Origin: Glycomyces sp040645615
GTDB taxonomy: Bacteria; Actinomycetota; Actinomycetes; Mycobacteriales; Micromonosporaceae
NCBI RefSeq assembly: GCF_040645615.1
Contig: NZ_JBEYYO010000010.1
Span: 1 to 64,000 of the forward strand
DNA: 64,000 nt
Reading direction: 5' to 3'
Positions 34,305 to 42,112 of the stretch are shown here, piece after piece. The translations under genes were made by a program, and so were the position numbers. Within the stretch, counting starts at the first letter, position 1; each line of letters starts with the position of its first letter. The notes beneath the pieces are model-generated. The model saw nothing but the letters and a program-made list of their open reading frames with translations. It was not told the DNA's origin and did no database searches.

Positions 34305-36602
34305 CTATTTACGCTCCAGCTTCGCCTCCGCGGGCTTGCCCGCGACATCGATCACCCTCACATTAGCGAGGTCCGCGGGACCCGTCGAAACCAGGGTCAC
34401 AACAGTTTCTGAAACTGTTTCCACATCCACGGTGGTATCGCCGTCGACGTCCGAAAGCGTGATCCCCCGCTGCGGGGTGCCCCACAGTTCGAGCGTGATC
34501 CCCGCGAAGGGCCCGTCGCCGAAGGTCTCGCCGGGCTCGACGCGCGGGATGATCGCCCCGTAGCGCACGAACACCGGGAAGGTCTCCAGGCCGTGCTTGG
34601 TGTCGATGTAGCGCCCGCCCTCGTGGACCTCCTTGGTCCAGAAGTCGATCCACGTGCCTTCGGGTAGGTAGACCTTCCGCTCGCCGGACGGGTCGTTCAC
34701 CGGGGCCACCAGCAGGTCGGTCCCGAGGCGGAACTCCTGGTCGGCCGTCCACGAGACCGGGTCGGCCGGGTCGTCGACGTTGAGGGCGCGCAGCACCGGC
34801 TCGCCGGTGCGCGAGGCCCTGACCGCGGCCGTGTACAGGTACGGCGCGAGCGAGTAGCGCAGCTTCAGCGACTCCACCGCGAGCCGCTCGGCCTCCTCGG
34901 AGAACTCCCACAGCTCGCGGGTGGTGGTGCCGTGGTAGCGCAGCAGCGGCGAGAGCGCGCCGAACTGGGCCCAGCGCACGTACAAGTCGTCGGTGGGCGT
35001 GCCGTTGAATCCGCCGGTGTCGTGGGACCAGAACGGGACGCCCGAGAGGCCGTGCGAGAGGCCGCCGCGGATAGTGCCGCCCAGCCCGGCCCACGTGGTC
35101 TGCACGTCGCCCGACCACTGCGCCGAGTGGCGCTGGCCGCCGAGGAACGAGGAGCGGGCCCACACGAACTCGTAGCCGTGGATCTCGCGGGTCACCTCGC
35201 ACACCGCGTCGTTGTAGAGCAGCGTGTAGACGTTGTGCAGCTCGGTGCCGGTCATCCCGTTGTGCGCCACCGCGTCGGCGGGCACGCCCTCGGCGAAGTC
35301 GGTCTTGTACAGCGCCGCGCCGTCGCGCAGCGGCCCGCGCAGCAGGTCCTTCCACCACGCGGTGGCCTCGGGGTTGGTGAAGTCGACGATGCCGCACGCG
35401 GGGAACGAGCCGTGCCAGGTGTCGGCCACATAGGTCTCGCCCTTGGCGTCCTTGAGGAAGTACCCGGCCGCGTCGGCCACCGCGAACAGCGGCGACTTGT
35501 AGGAGATGTAGGAGTTCATCCACAGGCAGACCTTGAAGCCCTGATCGGCCAGCTCGGCCATGAGCGAGGGGGCCTCGGGGAAGTTCTCGGGGTCCCAGCG
35601 CATGTCCGACCAGTGGCCGTCGGTCTGCCAGAACGTGTCCAGGTGGAGGACGTCGCAGGGGATGCCGCGCTCGCGGATCTTCTTGGCCCGCTCCAGGACC
35701 TGCGCCCGGCTGTCCTCGAAGAACCCCGAGGAGATCCAGGTGCCGAAGGCCCACTTGGGAGGCAGCGCCGGACGCGAGGTGAGCCCGTCGTAGCGGTCGA
35801 GGACCTCCAGCGGCGTCCCGGCGAGCACGAAGTACTCCAGGACCGCGTCGGGCACGATGATCTCGACGGCCGCGTGGGTCTGCTGGGCCACGTCGAACTC
35901 GACCGGGGCGCCCGAGTTGACCAGGACGCCGTAGCCGCGGTCGGAGACGTAGATCGGGACGTTCTTGTAGGCGCGGATCGACTCCGAGCCGAACGCGTCG
36001 AAGTTCCACATCAGCGGCCGCTGCCCGCGCGCGTTCAGCGGCGCGAAGCGCTCGCCGAACCCGGCGAAGGCCTCGTCCGGTGCGGCCGTGAAGGACTCGT
36101 GGTAGGCCACGGGCTGTCCCTCGACCAGGGACCGGCCGAACGGGAGGGTCCGCAGGCGCCCGGAGATGTCCTCCTCGCCCGGGTTCTGGGCCACGAGGGT
36201 CCGCCCGGAGGCGTCGGTGTAGCGCAGCGACCAGGCGTCGAGCGTGGCGACGGCGCGCACCGAGCCCGCGTCGACGGTGACCGTGCCGTCTTCGACGATG
36301 ACCTTCGCGTCGGCGTAGGTTCCGGCGTGGACCAGCTCGATGATCCGCTCGGCGTCGGGCCTCGCGTCAGGATCGGCCGAGAGGCGGGCGCGCACCACGC
36401 CTTCGGCGACCGCGGCGAGGCCCACGAAGAGCTCCTCCCCCGCGGTCGTGGCGGCCTTCAGCAGGACCGAGGCGGGGCCGGACTCGACGACTTCGGCCCG
36501 GGCCACGGCCGACAGGCCCTGCTCGCCGGTGGCGCGCTGGGGCAGCTCCGGGGGGTCGGCCACGAAGAACTCACGGGCGACCAGCGGCGGGCGGTAAGGC
36601 AT
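34305..36602 (-). CDS. Glycoside hydrolase family 31, alpha-xylosidase-like
   Basis: A 765-residue GH31 enzyme resembling E. coli YicI. It should release alpha-linked xylose from isoprimeverose or xyloglucan fragments inside the cell; there is no signal peptide. The nucleophile is Asp435 in YKTDFAEG, matching YicI KTDFGE. The acid/base is about Asp499 in WSGDVQTTW. SGVPFWSHDTGGF follows, and LWMNSYISYKSPLF resembles the corresponding YicI segment. It is first in an operon with xylB and xylA and is preceded by a XylR-like operator. ATG 36602 has GAGGAG six bases upstream. An alpha-glucosidase specificity is less likely given the operon. Confidence 0.92.
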   Translation of the reverse strand: MPYRPPLVAREFFVADPPELPQRATGEQGLSAVARAEVVESGPASVLLKAATTAGEELFVGLAAVAEGVVRARLSADPDARPDAERIIELVHAGTYADAKVIVEDGTVTVDAGSVRAVATLDAWSLRYTDASGRTLVAQNPGEEDISGRLRTLPFGRSLVEGQPVAYHESFTAAPDEAFAGFGERFAPLNARGQRPLMWNFDAFGSESIRAYKNVPIYVSDRGYGVLVNSGAPVEFDVAQQTHAAVEIIVPDAVLEYFVLAGTPLEVLDRYDGLTSRPALPPKWAFGTWISSGFFEDSRAQVLERAKKIRERGIPCDVLHLDTFWQTDGHWSDMRWDPENFPEAPSLMAELADQGFKVCLWMNSYISYKSPLFAVADAAGYFLKDAKGETYVADTWHGSFPACGIVDFTNPEATAWWKDLLRGPLRDGAALYKTDFAEGVPADAVAHNGMTGTELHNVYTLLYNDAVCEVTREIHGYEFVWARSSFLGGQRHSAQWSGDVQTTWAGLGGTIRGGLSHGLSGVPFWSHDTGGFNGTPTDDLYVRWAQFGALSPLLRYHGTTTRELWEFSEEAERLAVESLKLRYSLAPYLYTAAVRASRTGEPVLRALNVDDPADPVSWTADQEFRLGTDLLVAPVNDPSGERKVYLPEGTWIDFWTKEVHEGGRYIDTKHGLETFPVFVRYGAIIPRVEPGETFGDGPFAGITLELWGTPQRGITLSDVDGDTTVDVETVSETVVTLVSTGPADLANVRVIDVAGKPAEAKLERK

Positions 36603-36653
36603 TCGGTGCTCCTCAGGGTGCGGACGGCTCGGGCCTCTGCGGCACGGCGATCT

Positions 36654-36678
36654 TTAGTTTATCGACTAATCCAACAAA
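36654..36678. promoter_or_regulatory. XylR-like operator upstream of the GH31-xylB-xylA operon
   Basis: A 25-bp site of the form TTAGTT-N13-AACAAA. It is identical over TTAGTTTATCGA to the operator at 19811 and lies about 50 bp before the GH31 start. It is the link that puts xylose catabolism under the ROK regulator encoded 17 kb away. Confidence 0.8.
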
Positions 36679-36840
36679 TTGCGACCGGGCCCGTCCACCG
36701 TAAGCATTATGTGACCCTTGGGCGTCGGCGGCCCGCGAATCGCCGTTCCCGCGCTGTGGCCGACTTCCCCACCCCGGGAGCGGCGGGCGGCTAACCTGAG
36801 CGGTGACCCTGCCGTTCCACGACAACTGCGAGGTACCGAG

Positions 36841-37311
36841 ATGTCGACCGTCCGCTCCAGCCTTACCGACGAGAACCGGGATATCACCGCGACCGCCCTA
36901 CAAGGCGCGCTCGTCGACCTCGTCGACCTGTCGCTCGTCGGCAAGCAGGCGCACTGGAACGTCTACGGCAAGAACTTCCGTTCGCTCCACCTTCAGCTCG
37001 ACGAGATCGTGGTCGCCGCGCGCAACGCCACCGACCTGGTCGCCGAGCGCGCCATCGCGATCGGCGTCAGCGCCGACGGGCGCGCGGCCACGGTCGCCGA
37101 GACCTCCTCGGTGCCGAAGATCCACGGCGGCACCATCAGCGACACCGAGGTCGTGACGCTCATGATCGACGCCTACACCTCGATCATCGCGAACATGCGC
37201 GAGCGCATCGAGGTCACCGAGTCGGCAGACCCGGTGACGCAGGACCTCCTCATCGGCGTCACCGCCGAACTGGAGAAGCAGAGCTGGATGTTCCAGGCCG
37301 AACTGGGCTGA
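36841..37311 (+). CDS. dps: Dps-family ferritin-like DNA-protection protein
   Basis: A 156-residue Dps/mini-ferritin that forms a hollow dodecamer, oxidises and stores iron and protects DNA under stress. The inter-subunit ferroxidase residues are visible in KQAHWNVYGKNFRSLHLQLDEI (His, Asp and Glu spacing as in the family). ATG 36841 follows GAGG. It ends at a strong hairpin shared with the convergent xylanase gene and is functionally unrelated to the sugar genes around it. Confidence 0.94.
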   Translation: MSTVRSSLTDENRDITATALQGALVDLVDLSLVGKQAHWNVYGKNFRSLHLQLDEIVVAARNATDLVAERAIAIGVSADGRAATVAETSSVPKIHGGTISDTEVVTLMIDAYTSIIANMRERIEVTESADPVTQDLLIGVTAELEKQSWMFQAELG

Positions 37312-37319
37312 GACTCGCA

Positions 37320-37355
37320 GGAGGGGCCGGGACGCTGCTGCGTCCCGGCCCCTCC
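37320..37355. terminator. Bidirectional terminator between dps and the xylanase
   Basis: A perfect 15-bp stem (GGAGGGGCCGGGACG with its complement) around CTGCTG, between convergent genes. Confidence 0.85.
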
Positions 37356-37373
37356 CTGTGCGAAGAGACGGGT

Positions 37374-38801
37374 CTACGAGGCGGTGCAGGTGACCGTCGG
37401 GACCGACGCGGTCGCGCCGTCGGGCTTGGTGATGTTGAACCCGAACGTGGTCGACTGCCCGGCCGCGAGACTGCCGTTGTAACCGGCGTTCGTGGCCGTC
37501 ACCGTCGGTCCGGTCAGGTTGCCCTCCACGCTCCAGGCGTTCGAGATGCGCTCCGAGCCGGGCCACGTCCATGTCACGGTCCAGCCGTTCAGGGCCTGGC
37601 CCGCGGTCACCGTCCCGGCGTAGGTCGCGCCGGTGTTCCACGGGCTCTGCACCGAGAGGGTCGCCGTGCAGCCGTCGCCGGTCGGAGGCGGGGTGGTCGG
37701 CGGCGTGGTCGGGTCGGTCGGGTCGGGGTCGCCCGAACCGTCGCCGCCGAGGGCGTCCAGCACCGCGTCGTACGCGGGCTTCTTGCTGTAGTCGTCGTTG
37801 AACAGCAGCGGCGCGCCCTCACCGGGGAAGACGTCGGGGACCCAGGAGTCGCCGTCGCGCAGGCCCCACACCGTGACGCCCGAGCAGTCGGCCAGCGCGG
37901 CGCAGATCTCGGTCACGCGGCGGTAGTCGTTGGCCTGCTGCTGGAGTTCGCTGGCGTCGGCGGGCATCTGGATGCGGATGTCGAGTTCGGTGACGCGGAC
38001 CTTGAGGCCGAGGTCGACGAAGCGCTGGAGGTTGGCCTCCATGTTGGAGGGCACCTGGCCGAGGATGAGGTGGGCCTGGAAGCCGACGCCGTCGATGAGG
38101 TTCTGGGCGGCGAGGCCCTGGGCGATCTCGTAGGTCTTGTCGGACTTGGCGTTGATGCCGTCGATGGAGTAGTCGTTCATGTAGAGGTCGACGCTGGGGT
38201 CGGCGGCGCGGGCGGTCTGGAACGCGGTGGTGATGTAGCCCTCGCCGAGTCCTCTGAGCCAGAAGGAGTCCCGCAGTGCGCCGTTGTTGTCGCTGACGAC
38301 TTCGTTGACCACGTCCCAGGACTGGACGTCGCCTTCGTAGTGGTCCATGACGGTGTTGATGTGGTCGACCATGGCCGTTTGCAGCGCCGTGCCGGAGAGG
38401 TTCTGCACCCAGGACGGGGACTGGCTGTGCCACACCAGGGTGTGGCCGTGGACGGTCTGGTTGTTGGCCTGGGCGAAGTCCACGATGGCGTCGCCTTGGG
38501 CGAAGGTGAAGTTGCCCTGGCTGGGCTGGAGGGCGTCCATCTTCATGGCGTTCTCGGCCGTCAGCGAGTTGAACTCGGTGGCGACGGTGTTGCGGTAGGT
38601 CGCGTCGTTCTGGAGCAGGTTGTAGTTCACGGCGACGCCGATGTCCTTGCCCAGTTCGTCGGCCGCGCCGCGCAGGGTGGTCTGGGCGCTGGCGAACTGG
38701 GTGGAGAGGCCGAGCCCGAGGGCCGCGGTGGCGACGGTGACGACGCCCGCGAGCAGCGCGCGGCGGCGCCTTCGGGATTGTGGCGGTCGGTTAAGCAGCA
38801 C
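37374..38801 (-). CDS. Secreted GH10 endo-1,4-beta-xylanase with CBM2
   Basis: A 475-residue exported enzyme that cuts the xylan backbone. The signal peptide starts at a basic SRRRRRALLAG and ends at about ASA|Q (39-40). In the GH10 barrel (about 45-345), Glu167 (WDVVNEVV) is the acid/base and Glu272 (VTELDIRI) the nucleophile. A Thr/Pro/Gly linker (about 350-372) joins a C-terminal family 2 carbohydrate-binding module with paired cysteines (GCTATLSV and VTCTAS). The GTG start at 38801 has GAGGAGC eight bases upstream; the longer frame to 38882 is not needed. A near-consensus promoter and a CebR-like palindrome precede it. Confidence 0.95.
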   Translation of the reverse strand: MLLNRPPQSRRRRRALLAGVVTVATAALGLGLSTQFASAQTTLRGAADELGKDIGVAVNYNLLQNDATYRNTVATEFNSLTAENAMKMDALQPSQGNFTFAQGDAIVDFAQANNQTVHGHTLVWHSQSPSWVQNLSGTALQTAMVDHINTVMDHYEGDVQSWDVVNEVVSDNNGALRDSFWLRGLGEGYITTAFQTARAADPSVDLYMNDYSIDGINAKSDKTYEIAQGLAAQNLIDGVGFQAHLILGQVPSNMEANLQRFVDLGLKVRVTELDIRIQMPADASELQQQANDYRRVTEICAALADCSGVTVWGLRDGDSWVPDVFPGEGAPLLFNDDYSKKPAYDAVLDALGGDGSGDPDPTDPTTPPTTPPPTGDGCTATLSVQSPWNTGATYAGTVTAGQALNGWTVTWTWPGSERISNAWSVEGNLTGPTVTATNAGYNGSLAAGQSTTFGFNITKPDGATASVPTVTCTAS

Positions 38802-38853
38802 GGAGAAGCTCCTCGGTCTGGTGCCGCGCGTGAGGGAACGAGGCTGTTCAAGC

Positions 38854-38870
38854 GGGAGCGGAGCGCTCCC
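38854..38870. promoter_or_regulatory. CebR-like palindrome in the xylanase leader
   Basis: GGGAGCGGAGCGCTCCC has 7-bp arms around GAG, and its right part closely follows the CebR (LacI family) consensus TGGGAGCGCTCCCA. It lies just downstream of the predicted -10, where a repressor would block initiation or elongation. Confidence 0.6.
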
Positions 38871-38882
38871 AAAGATGGGCAC

Positions 38883-38912
38883 AGCCTATCGGAGGCATTG
38901 ACATGCGTCAAT
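38883..38912 (-). promoter_or_regulatory. Predicted xylanase promoter overlapping an inverted repeat
   Basis: On the minus strand, TTGACG (38911-38906) and TAGGCT (38888-38883) are separated by 17 bp, a good housekeeping promoter. The -35 is embedded in a perfect ATTGAC-N4-GTCAAT inverted repeat (38897-38912) that could be a further regulator site. Confidence 0.6.
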
Positions 38913-38925
38913 AGGAGAAACGCGA

Positions 38926-38953
38926 AGGGCGCGGACCTCCGGGTCCGCGCCCT
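38926..38953 (-). terminator. Terminator downstream of leuS
   Basis: A 12-bp stem AGGGCGCGGACC/GGTCCGCGCCCT with a four-base loop, beyond the AT-rich palindrome that follows the leuS stop. Confidence 0.7.
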
Positions 38954-38970
38954 ATAGGATATATCCTATA
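38953..38970. repeat. Perfect 18-bp AT-rich palindrome after the leuS stop
   Basis: TATAGGATATATCCTATA is its own reverse complement and lies five bases past the leuS stop codon. It shares TATAGGATATAT with the inverted repeat after the ROK gene at 18333-18360. In a genome this GC-rich an 18-bp A/T palindrome is unlikely by chance. Confidence 0.8.
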
Positions 38971-38975
38971 CGATT

Positions 38976-41792
38976 TTACTTGGCCACGATCGAGACCATG
39001 CGGCCCGCGACCACGATGACCTTCTTCACGTCCTTGCCCGCCAGGTTCGCGGCCACCTTCTCTTCGGCCAGCGCGGCGGCCTTGACCGCGTCTTCGCCCG
39101 CGTCGGCGGCGATCTCGATGCGGCCTCGGACCTTGCCGTTGATCTGCACGGGGTAGGTCACGGTGTCCTCGACCAGGTACCGCTCGTCGGCCTCGGGGAA
39201 GTCGACGTAGGCGATGCCGCCCTCGTGGCCCAGGCGCTCCCACAGCTCCTCGGCGATGTGCGGCGCGACGGGCGCGACCATGACCACCAGGGCCTCGGCC
39301 GCGGCGCGGGGCACCGGGTTCAGGCCCGTCACGTGGTTGTTCAGCGTGATCAGCTTGGCCACGGCGGTGTTCATGCGCAGGTGCTCGTAGTCCTCGCGGA
39401 CCCCGGCCACGGTCTTGTGGATCTCGCGCAGGGTCTCGGGCGTCGGCTCGTCCTCGGAGACGGTGACCTCGCCGGTCTCCTCGTCGACGATGTTGCGCCA
39501 CAGCCGTTGCAGGAACCGCTGCGAGCCCACGATCGCGCGGGTCTCCCAGGGCTTGGAGTCGGCCAGCGGGCCCATCGACATCTCGTAGACGCGGAAGGTG
39601 TCGGCGCCGTAGCGGGCGCAGATGTCGTCGGGGGTGACGACGTTCTTCAGCGACTTGCCCATCTTCCCGTACTCGCGGTTGACCTTCTGGCCCTTGTAGG
39701 TGTAGACCCCTTCGGACTCCTCCTCGACCTCTTCGGCATTGACGTACACGCCGCGGTCGTCGGTGTAGGCGTACGCCTGGATGTAGCCCTGGTTGAACAG
39801 GCGGCGGAAGGGCTCGCGGCTGGAGACGTACCCCAGGTCGAACAGGACCTTCTGCCAGAAGCGGGCGTACAGCAGGTGCAGCACCGCGTGCTCGACGCCG
39901 CCGATGTACAGGTCCACGCCGCCGACGTCGTCGGCGTCCTGCGGGCCCATCCAGTAGGACTCGTTGGCGGGGTCGGCGATGACCGCGGCGGCCTTGGGGT
40001 CGGTGTAGCGCAGTTCGTACCACGAGGAGCCGGCCCAGTTGGGCATCGTGTTCAGCTCGCGGGTGTACGTGCGGGGGCCGTCGCCCAGGTCCAGCTCGAC
40101 CTCGACCCAGTCCTTGGCGCGGCCCAGCGGCGGCTCGGGCGCGGTGTCGGCGTCCTCGGGGTCGAAGGTCTTGGGCGAGAAGTCGTCCATCTCGGGCAGC
40201 TCGACCGGCAGCTGGTCCTCGGTCAGGGCCACCGGCAGGCCGGTCTCGTCGTAGACGATCGGGAAGGGCTCGCCCCAGTAGCGCTGGCGGCTGAACAGCC
40301 AGTCGCGCAGGCGGAACGTGGTCGCGCCCTCGCCGCGGCCGTGCTCGACCAGCCACTCGATCATGCCGGTCTTGGCCTCGGCGACGCTCAGGCCGTCCAG
40401 GAAACCGGAGTTGACGCAGGTCCCGGCGGTGCTGGACAGGACCGCCTGGCGGTCCCATTCGGTGCCGTCCGAGATGACCTGGACGATCGGGATCTCGAAG
40501 GCCTTGGCGAAGTCGAAGTCGCGCTCGTCGTGGGCCGGGACGGCCATGATCGCGCCGGTGCCGTAGCCGGCCAGGACGTAGTCGGCGATGAACACCGGGA
40601 CGGTCTGGCCGTTGACCGGGTTGGTGGCGTAGCCGCCGGTGAAGACGCCGGTCTTCTGCTTGGCGTCGGCCTGGCGCTCCACGTCGGTCTTGGCCGCGGC
40701 CTGGGCGCGGTAGGACGCGACGGCGGCGGCCGGGGTGTCGTGGCCGCCGGTCCAGGCCGCGGGGACCTCGGCGGGCCAGGCCTCGGCGGTCAGGGCGTCC
40801 ACCAGCGGGTGCTCGGGGGCCAGGACCATGTAGGTGGCGCCGAACAGGGTGTCGGGCCGGGTGGTGAAGACCCGGATGTCCCCCGCGTAGGTCGCGAAGT
40901 CCACATAAGCGCCGACGGACTTGCCGATCCAGTTGCGCTGCATGGACTTCAGCGACTCGGTCCAGTCCAGGGCGTCCAGGTCCGTCAGCAGCCGGTCGGC
41001 GTAGGCGGTGATGCGCATCATCCACTGCTTCATGGTGCGCGTGTAGACCGGGAAGTTGCCGCGCTCGCTTCGCCCCTCGGAGGTGACCTCCTCATTGGAC
41101 AGCACGGTGCCCAGGCCGGGGCACCAGTTCACGGGGGCCTCGGTGACGTAGGCCAGGCGGTGGCCGTCGACGATGCGGCGGCGCTCGACGTCGCTCAGCT
41201 CGGCCCAGGGGCGGCCGTCGGGAGTGGGCCGCTCACCGGACTCGAACGCGGCGACCAGGTCGGCGATCGGCCGGGCCTTGTCGGCTTCGGTGTCGTAATA
41301 GGAGTTGAAGATCTGCAGGAAGATCCACTGCGTCCACTTGAAGTAGTCGGGGTCGGTGGTGGCGAACCCGCGGCGGTTGTCGTAGCCCATGCCCACGATG
41401 CGCAGCTGGCGGCGGTACCGCTCGATGTTCTCGGCGGTGATCTCGGCGGGCTGGCGGCCGGTCGCCACCGCGTACTGCTCGGTGGGCAGCCCGAACGCGT
41501 CCATGCCCAGCGGGTGCAGCACGTTGTACCCGGCCGCCCGCAGGTACCGCGAGTACGCGTCGGTCGCGATGTAGCCCAGCGGGTGGCCCACGTGCAGCCC
41601 GGCCCCCGAGGGGTAGGGGAACATGTCCATCACGAACTTCTTGGGCGCCCCGGCCCGCGGGTGGTCGGGCTCGGCCAGCTCCCCGACCGGGTTCGGGGCG
41701 CGGAAGGTCTGCTCGGTCTCCCAGCGGTCCTGCCAGCGCGGTTCGATCGCGTTGGCCAGCTCGGCATCGTAACGGTGTGCGGGTTCGCTCAT
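38976..41792 (-). CDS. leuS: Leucyl-tRNA synthetase
   Basis: A 938-residue class I aminoacyl-tRNA synthetase that charges tRNA-Leu. The HIGH-type motif is HVGH (67-70) in YPSGAGLHVGHPLGY. The KMSKS loop appears as KMGKS near residue 710. The CP1 editing domain (ATYMVLAPEHPLVDAL and the T-rich region around FTTRPDTLFGATY) is intact, and the C-terminal anticodon-binding domain is complete. ATG 41792 has AGGA upstream; the open frame to 42146 reads through the leader. Expression is very likely controlled by attenuation, through a MSRRFELLT leader peptide and a terminator between it and the gene. Confidence 0.97.
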   Translation of the reverse strand: MSEPAHRYDAELANAIEPRWQDRWETEQTFRAPNPVGELAEPDHPRAGAPKKFVMDMFPYPSGAGLHVGHPLGYIATDAYSRYLRAAGYNVLHPLGMDAFGLPTEQYAVATGRQPAEITAENIERYRRQLRIVGMGYDNRRGFATTDPDYFKWTQWIFLQIFNSYYDTEADKARPIADLVAAFESGERPTPDGRPWAELSDVERRRIVDGHRLAYVTEAPVNWCPGLGTVLSNEEVTSEGRSERGNFPVYTRTMKQWMMRITAYADRLLTDLDALDWTESLKSMQRNWIGKSVGAYVDFATYAGDIRVFTTRPDTLFGATYMVLAPEHPLVDALTAEAWPAEVPAAWTGGHDTPAAAVASYRAQAAAKTDVERQADAKQKTGVFTGGYATNPVNGQTVPVFIADYVLAGYGTGAIMAVPAHDERDFDFAKAFEIPIVQVISDGTEWDRQAVLSSTAGTCVNSGFLDGLSVAEAKTGMIEWLVEHGRGEGATTFRLRDWLFSRQRYWGEPFPIVYDETGLPVALTEDQLPVELPEMDDFSPKTFDPEDADTAPEPPLGRAKDWVEVELDLGDGPRTYTRELNTMPNWAGSSWYELRYTDPKAAAVIADPANESYWMGPQDADDVGGVDLYIGGVEHAVLHLLYARFWQKVLFDLGYVSSREPFRRLFNQGYIQAYAYTDDRGVYVNAEEVEEESEGVYTYKGQKVNREYGKMGKSLKNVVTPDDICARYGADTFRVYEMSMGPLADSKPWETRAIVGSQRFLQRLWRNIVDEETGEVTVSEDEPTPETLREIHKTVAGVREDYEHLRMNTAVAKLITLNNHVTGLNPVPRAAAEALVVMVAPVAPHIAEELWERLGHEGGIAYVDFPEADERYLVEDTVTYPVQINGKVRGRIEIAADAGEDAVKAAALAEEKVAANLAGKDVKKVIVVAGRMVSIVAK

Positions 41793-41856
41793 GACTGGAT
41801 CCTGTGGTCTGGGTACGGCTGGTGGTTCCTGCGGCGGCGAGCCGACCCTAGACAGC

Positions 41857-41880
41857 AAAAAACCCCAGACACGCTGGGGT
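41857..41880 (-). terminator. Attenuator terminator in the leuS leader
   Basis: On the minus strand the stem ACCCCAG/CTGGGGT (41880-41862) is followed by six Us. It lies between the leader peptide and leuS rather than after a gene. A competing upstream stem CCGTGC/GCACGG (41883-41907) immediately follows the leader peptide stop, giving the two-hairpin layout of an attenuator. Confidence 0.85.
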
Positions 41881-41907
41881 CGCCGTGCTGGGATCTTGCC
41901 CGCACGG

Positions 41908-41937
41908 CTACGTAAGCAGCTCGAATCGCCGAGACAT
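41908..41937 (-). CDS. leuS leader peptide MSRRFELLT
   Basis: A nine-codon open frame (ATG TCT CGG CGA TTC GAG CTG CTT ACG TAG) contains tandem leucine codons directly before a hairpin and a U-tract terminator, 116 bases upstream of leuS. Ribosome stalling at CTG CTT when charged tRNA-Leu is scarce would favour an alternative structure and allow read-through into leuS. No separate product function is expected. Confidence 0.8.
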   Translation of the reverse strand: MSRRFELLT

Positions 41938-42112
41938 GGGTTCAGTGTAGCCCAGCGGGACGGCGGCGGCGCGAGACATTGGGCTTGGGCGCGCACGAGT
42001 ACGATGAGGGACAAGCGACAGTCGCGGCGATCGACGTCCTGTGACATCGTGTCCGGCGGCGCGGTGTCCCACACCGCGGAATCCCACCTCACCACCGACC
42101 CCGGGAGGACCT

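Noticed and set aside
38976..41792. KMGKS in place of KMSKS in LeuRS as a sign of inactivation
   Set aside because: Similar variants occur in functional LeuRS enzymes, and all other domains are intact.
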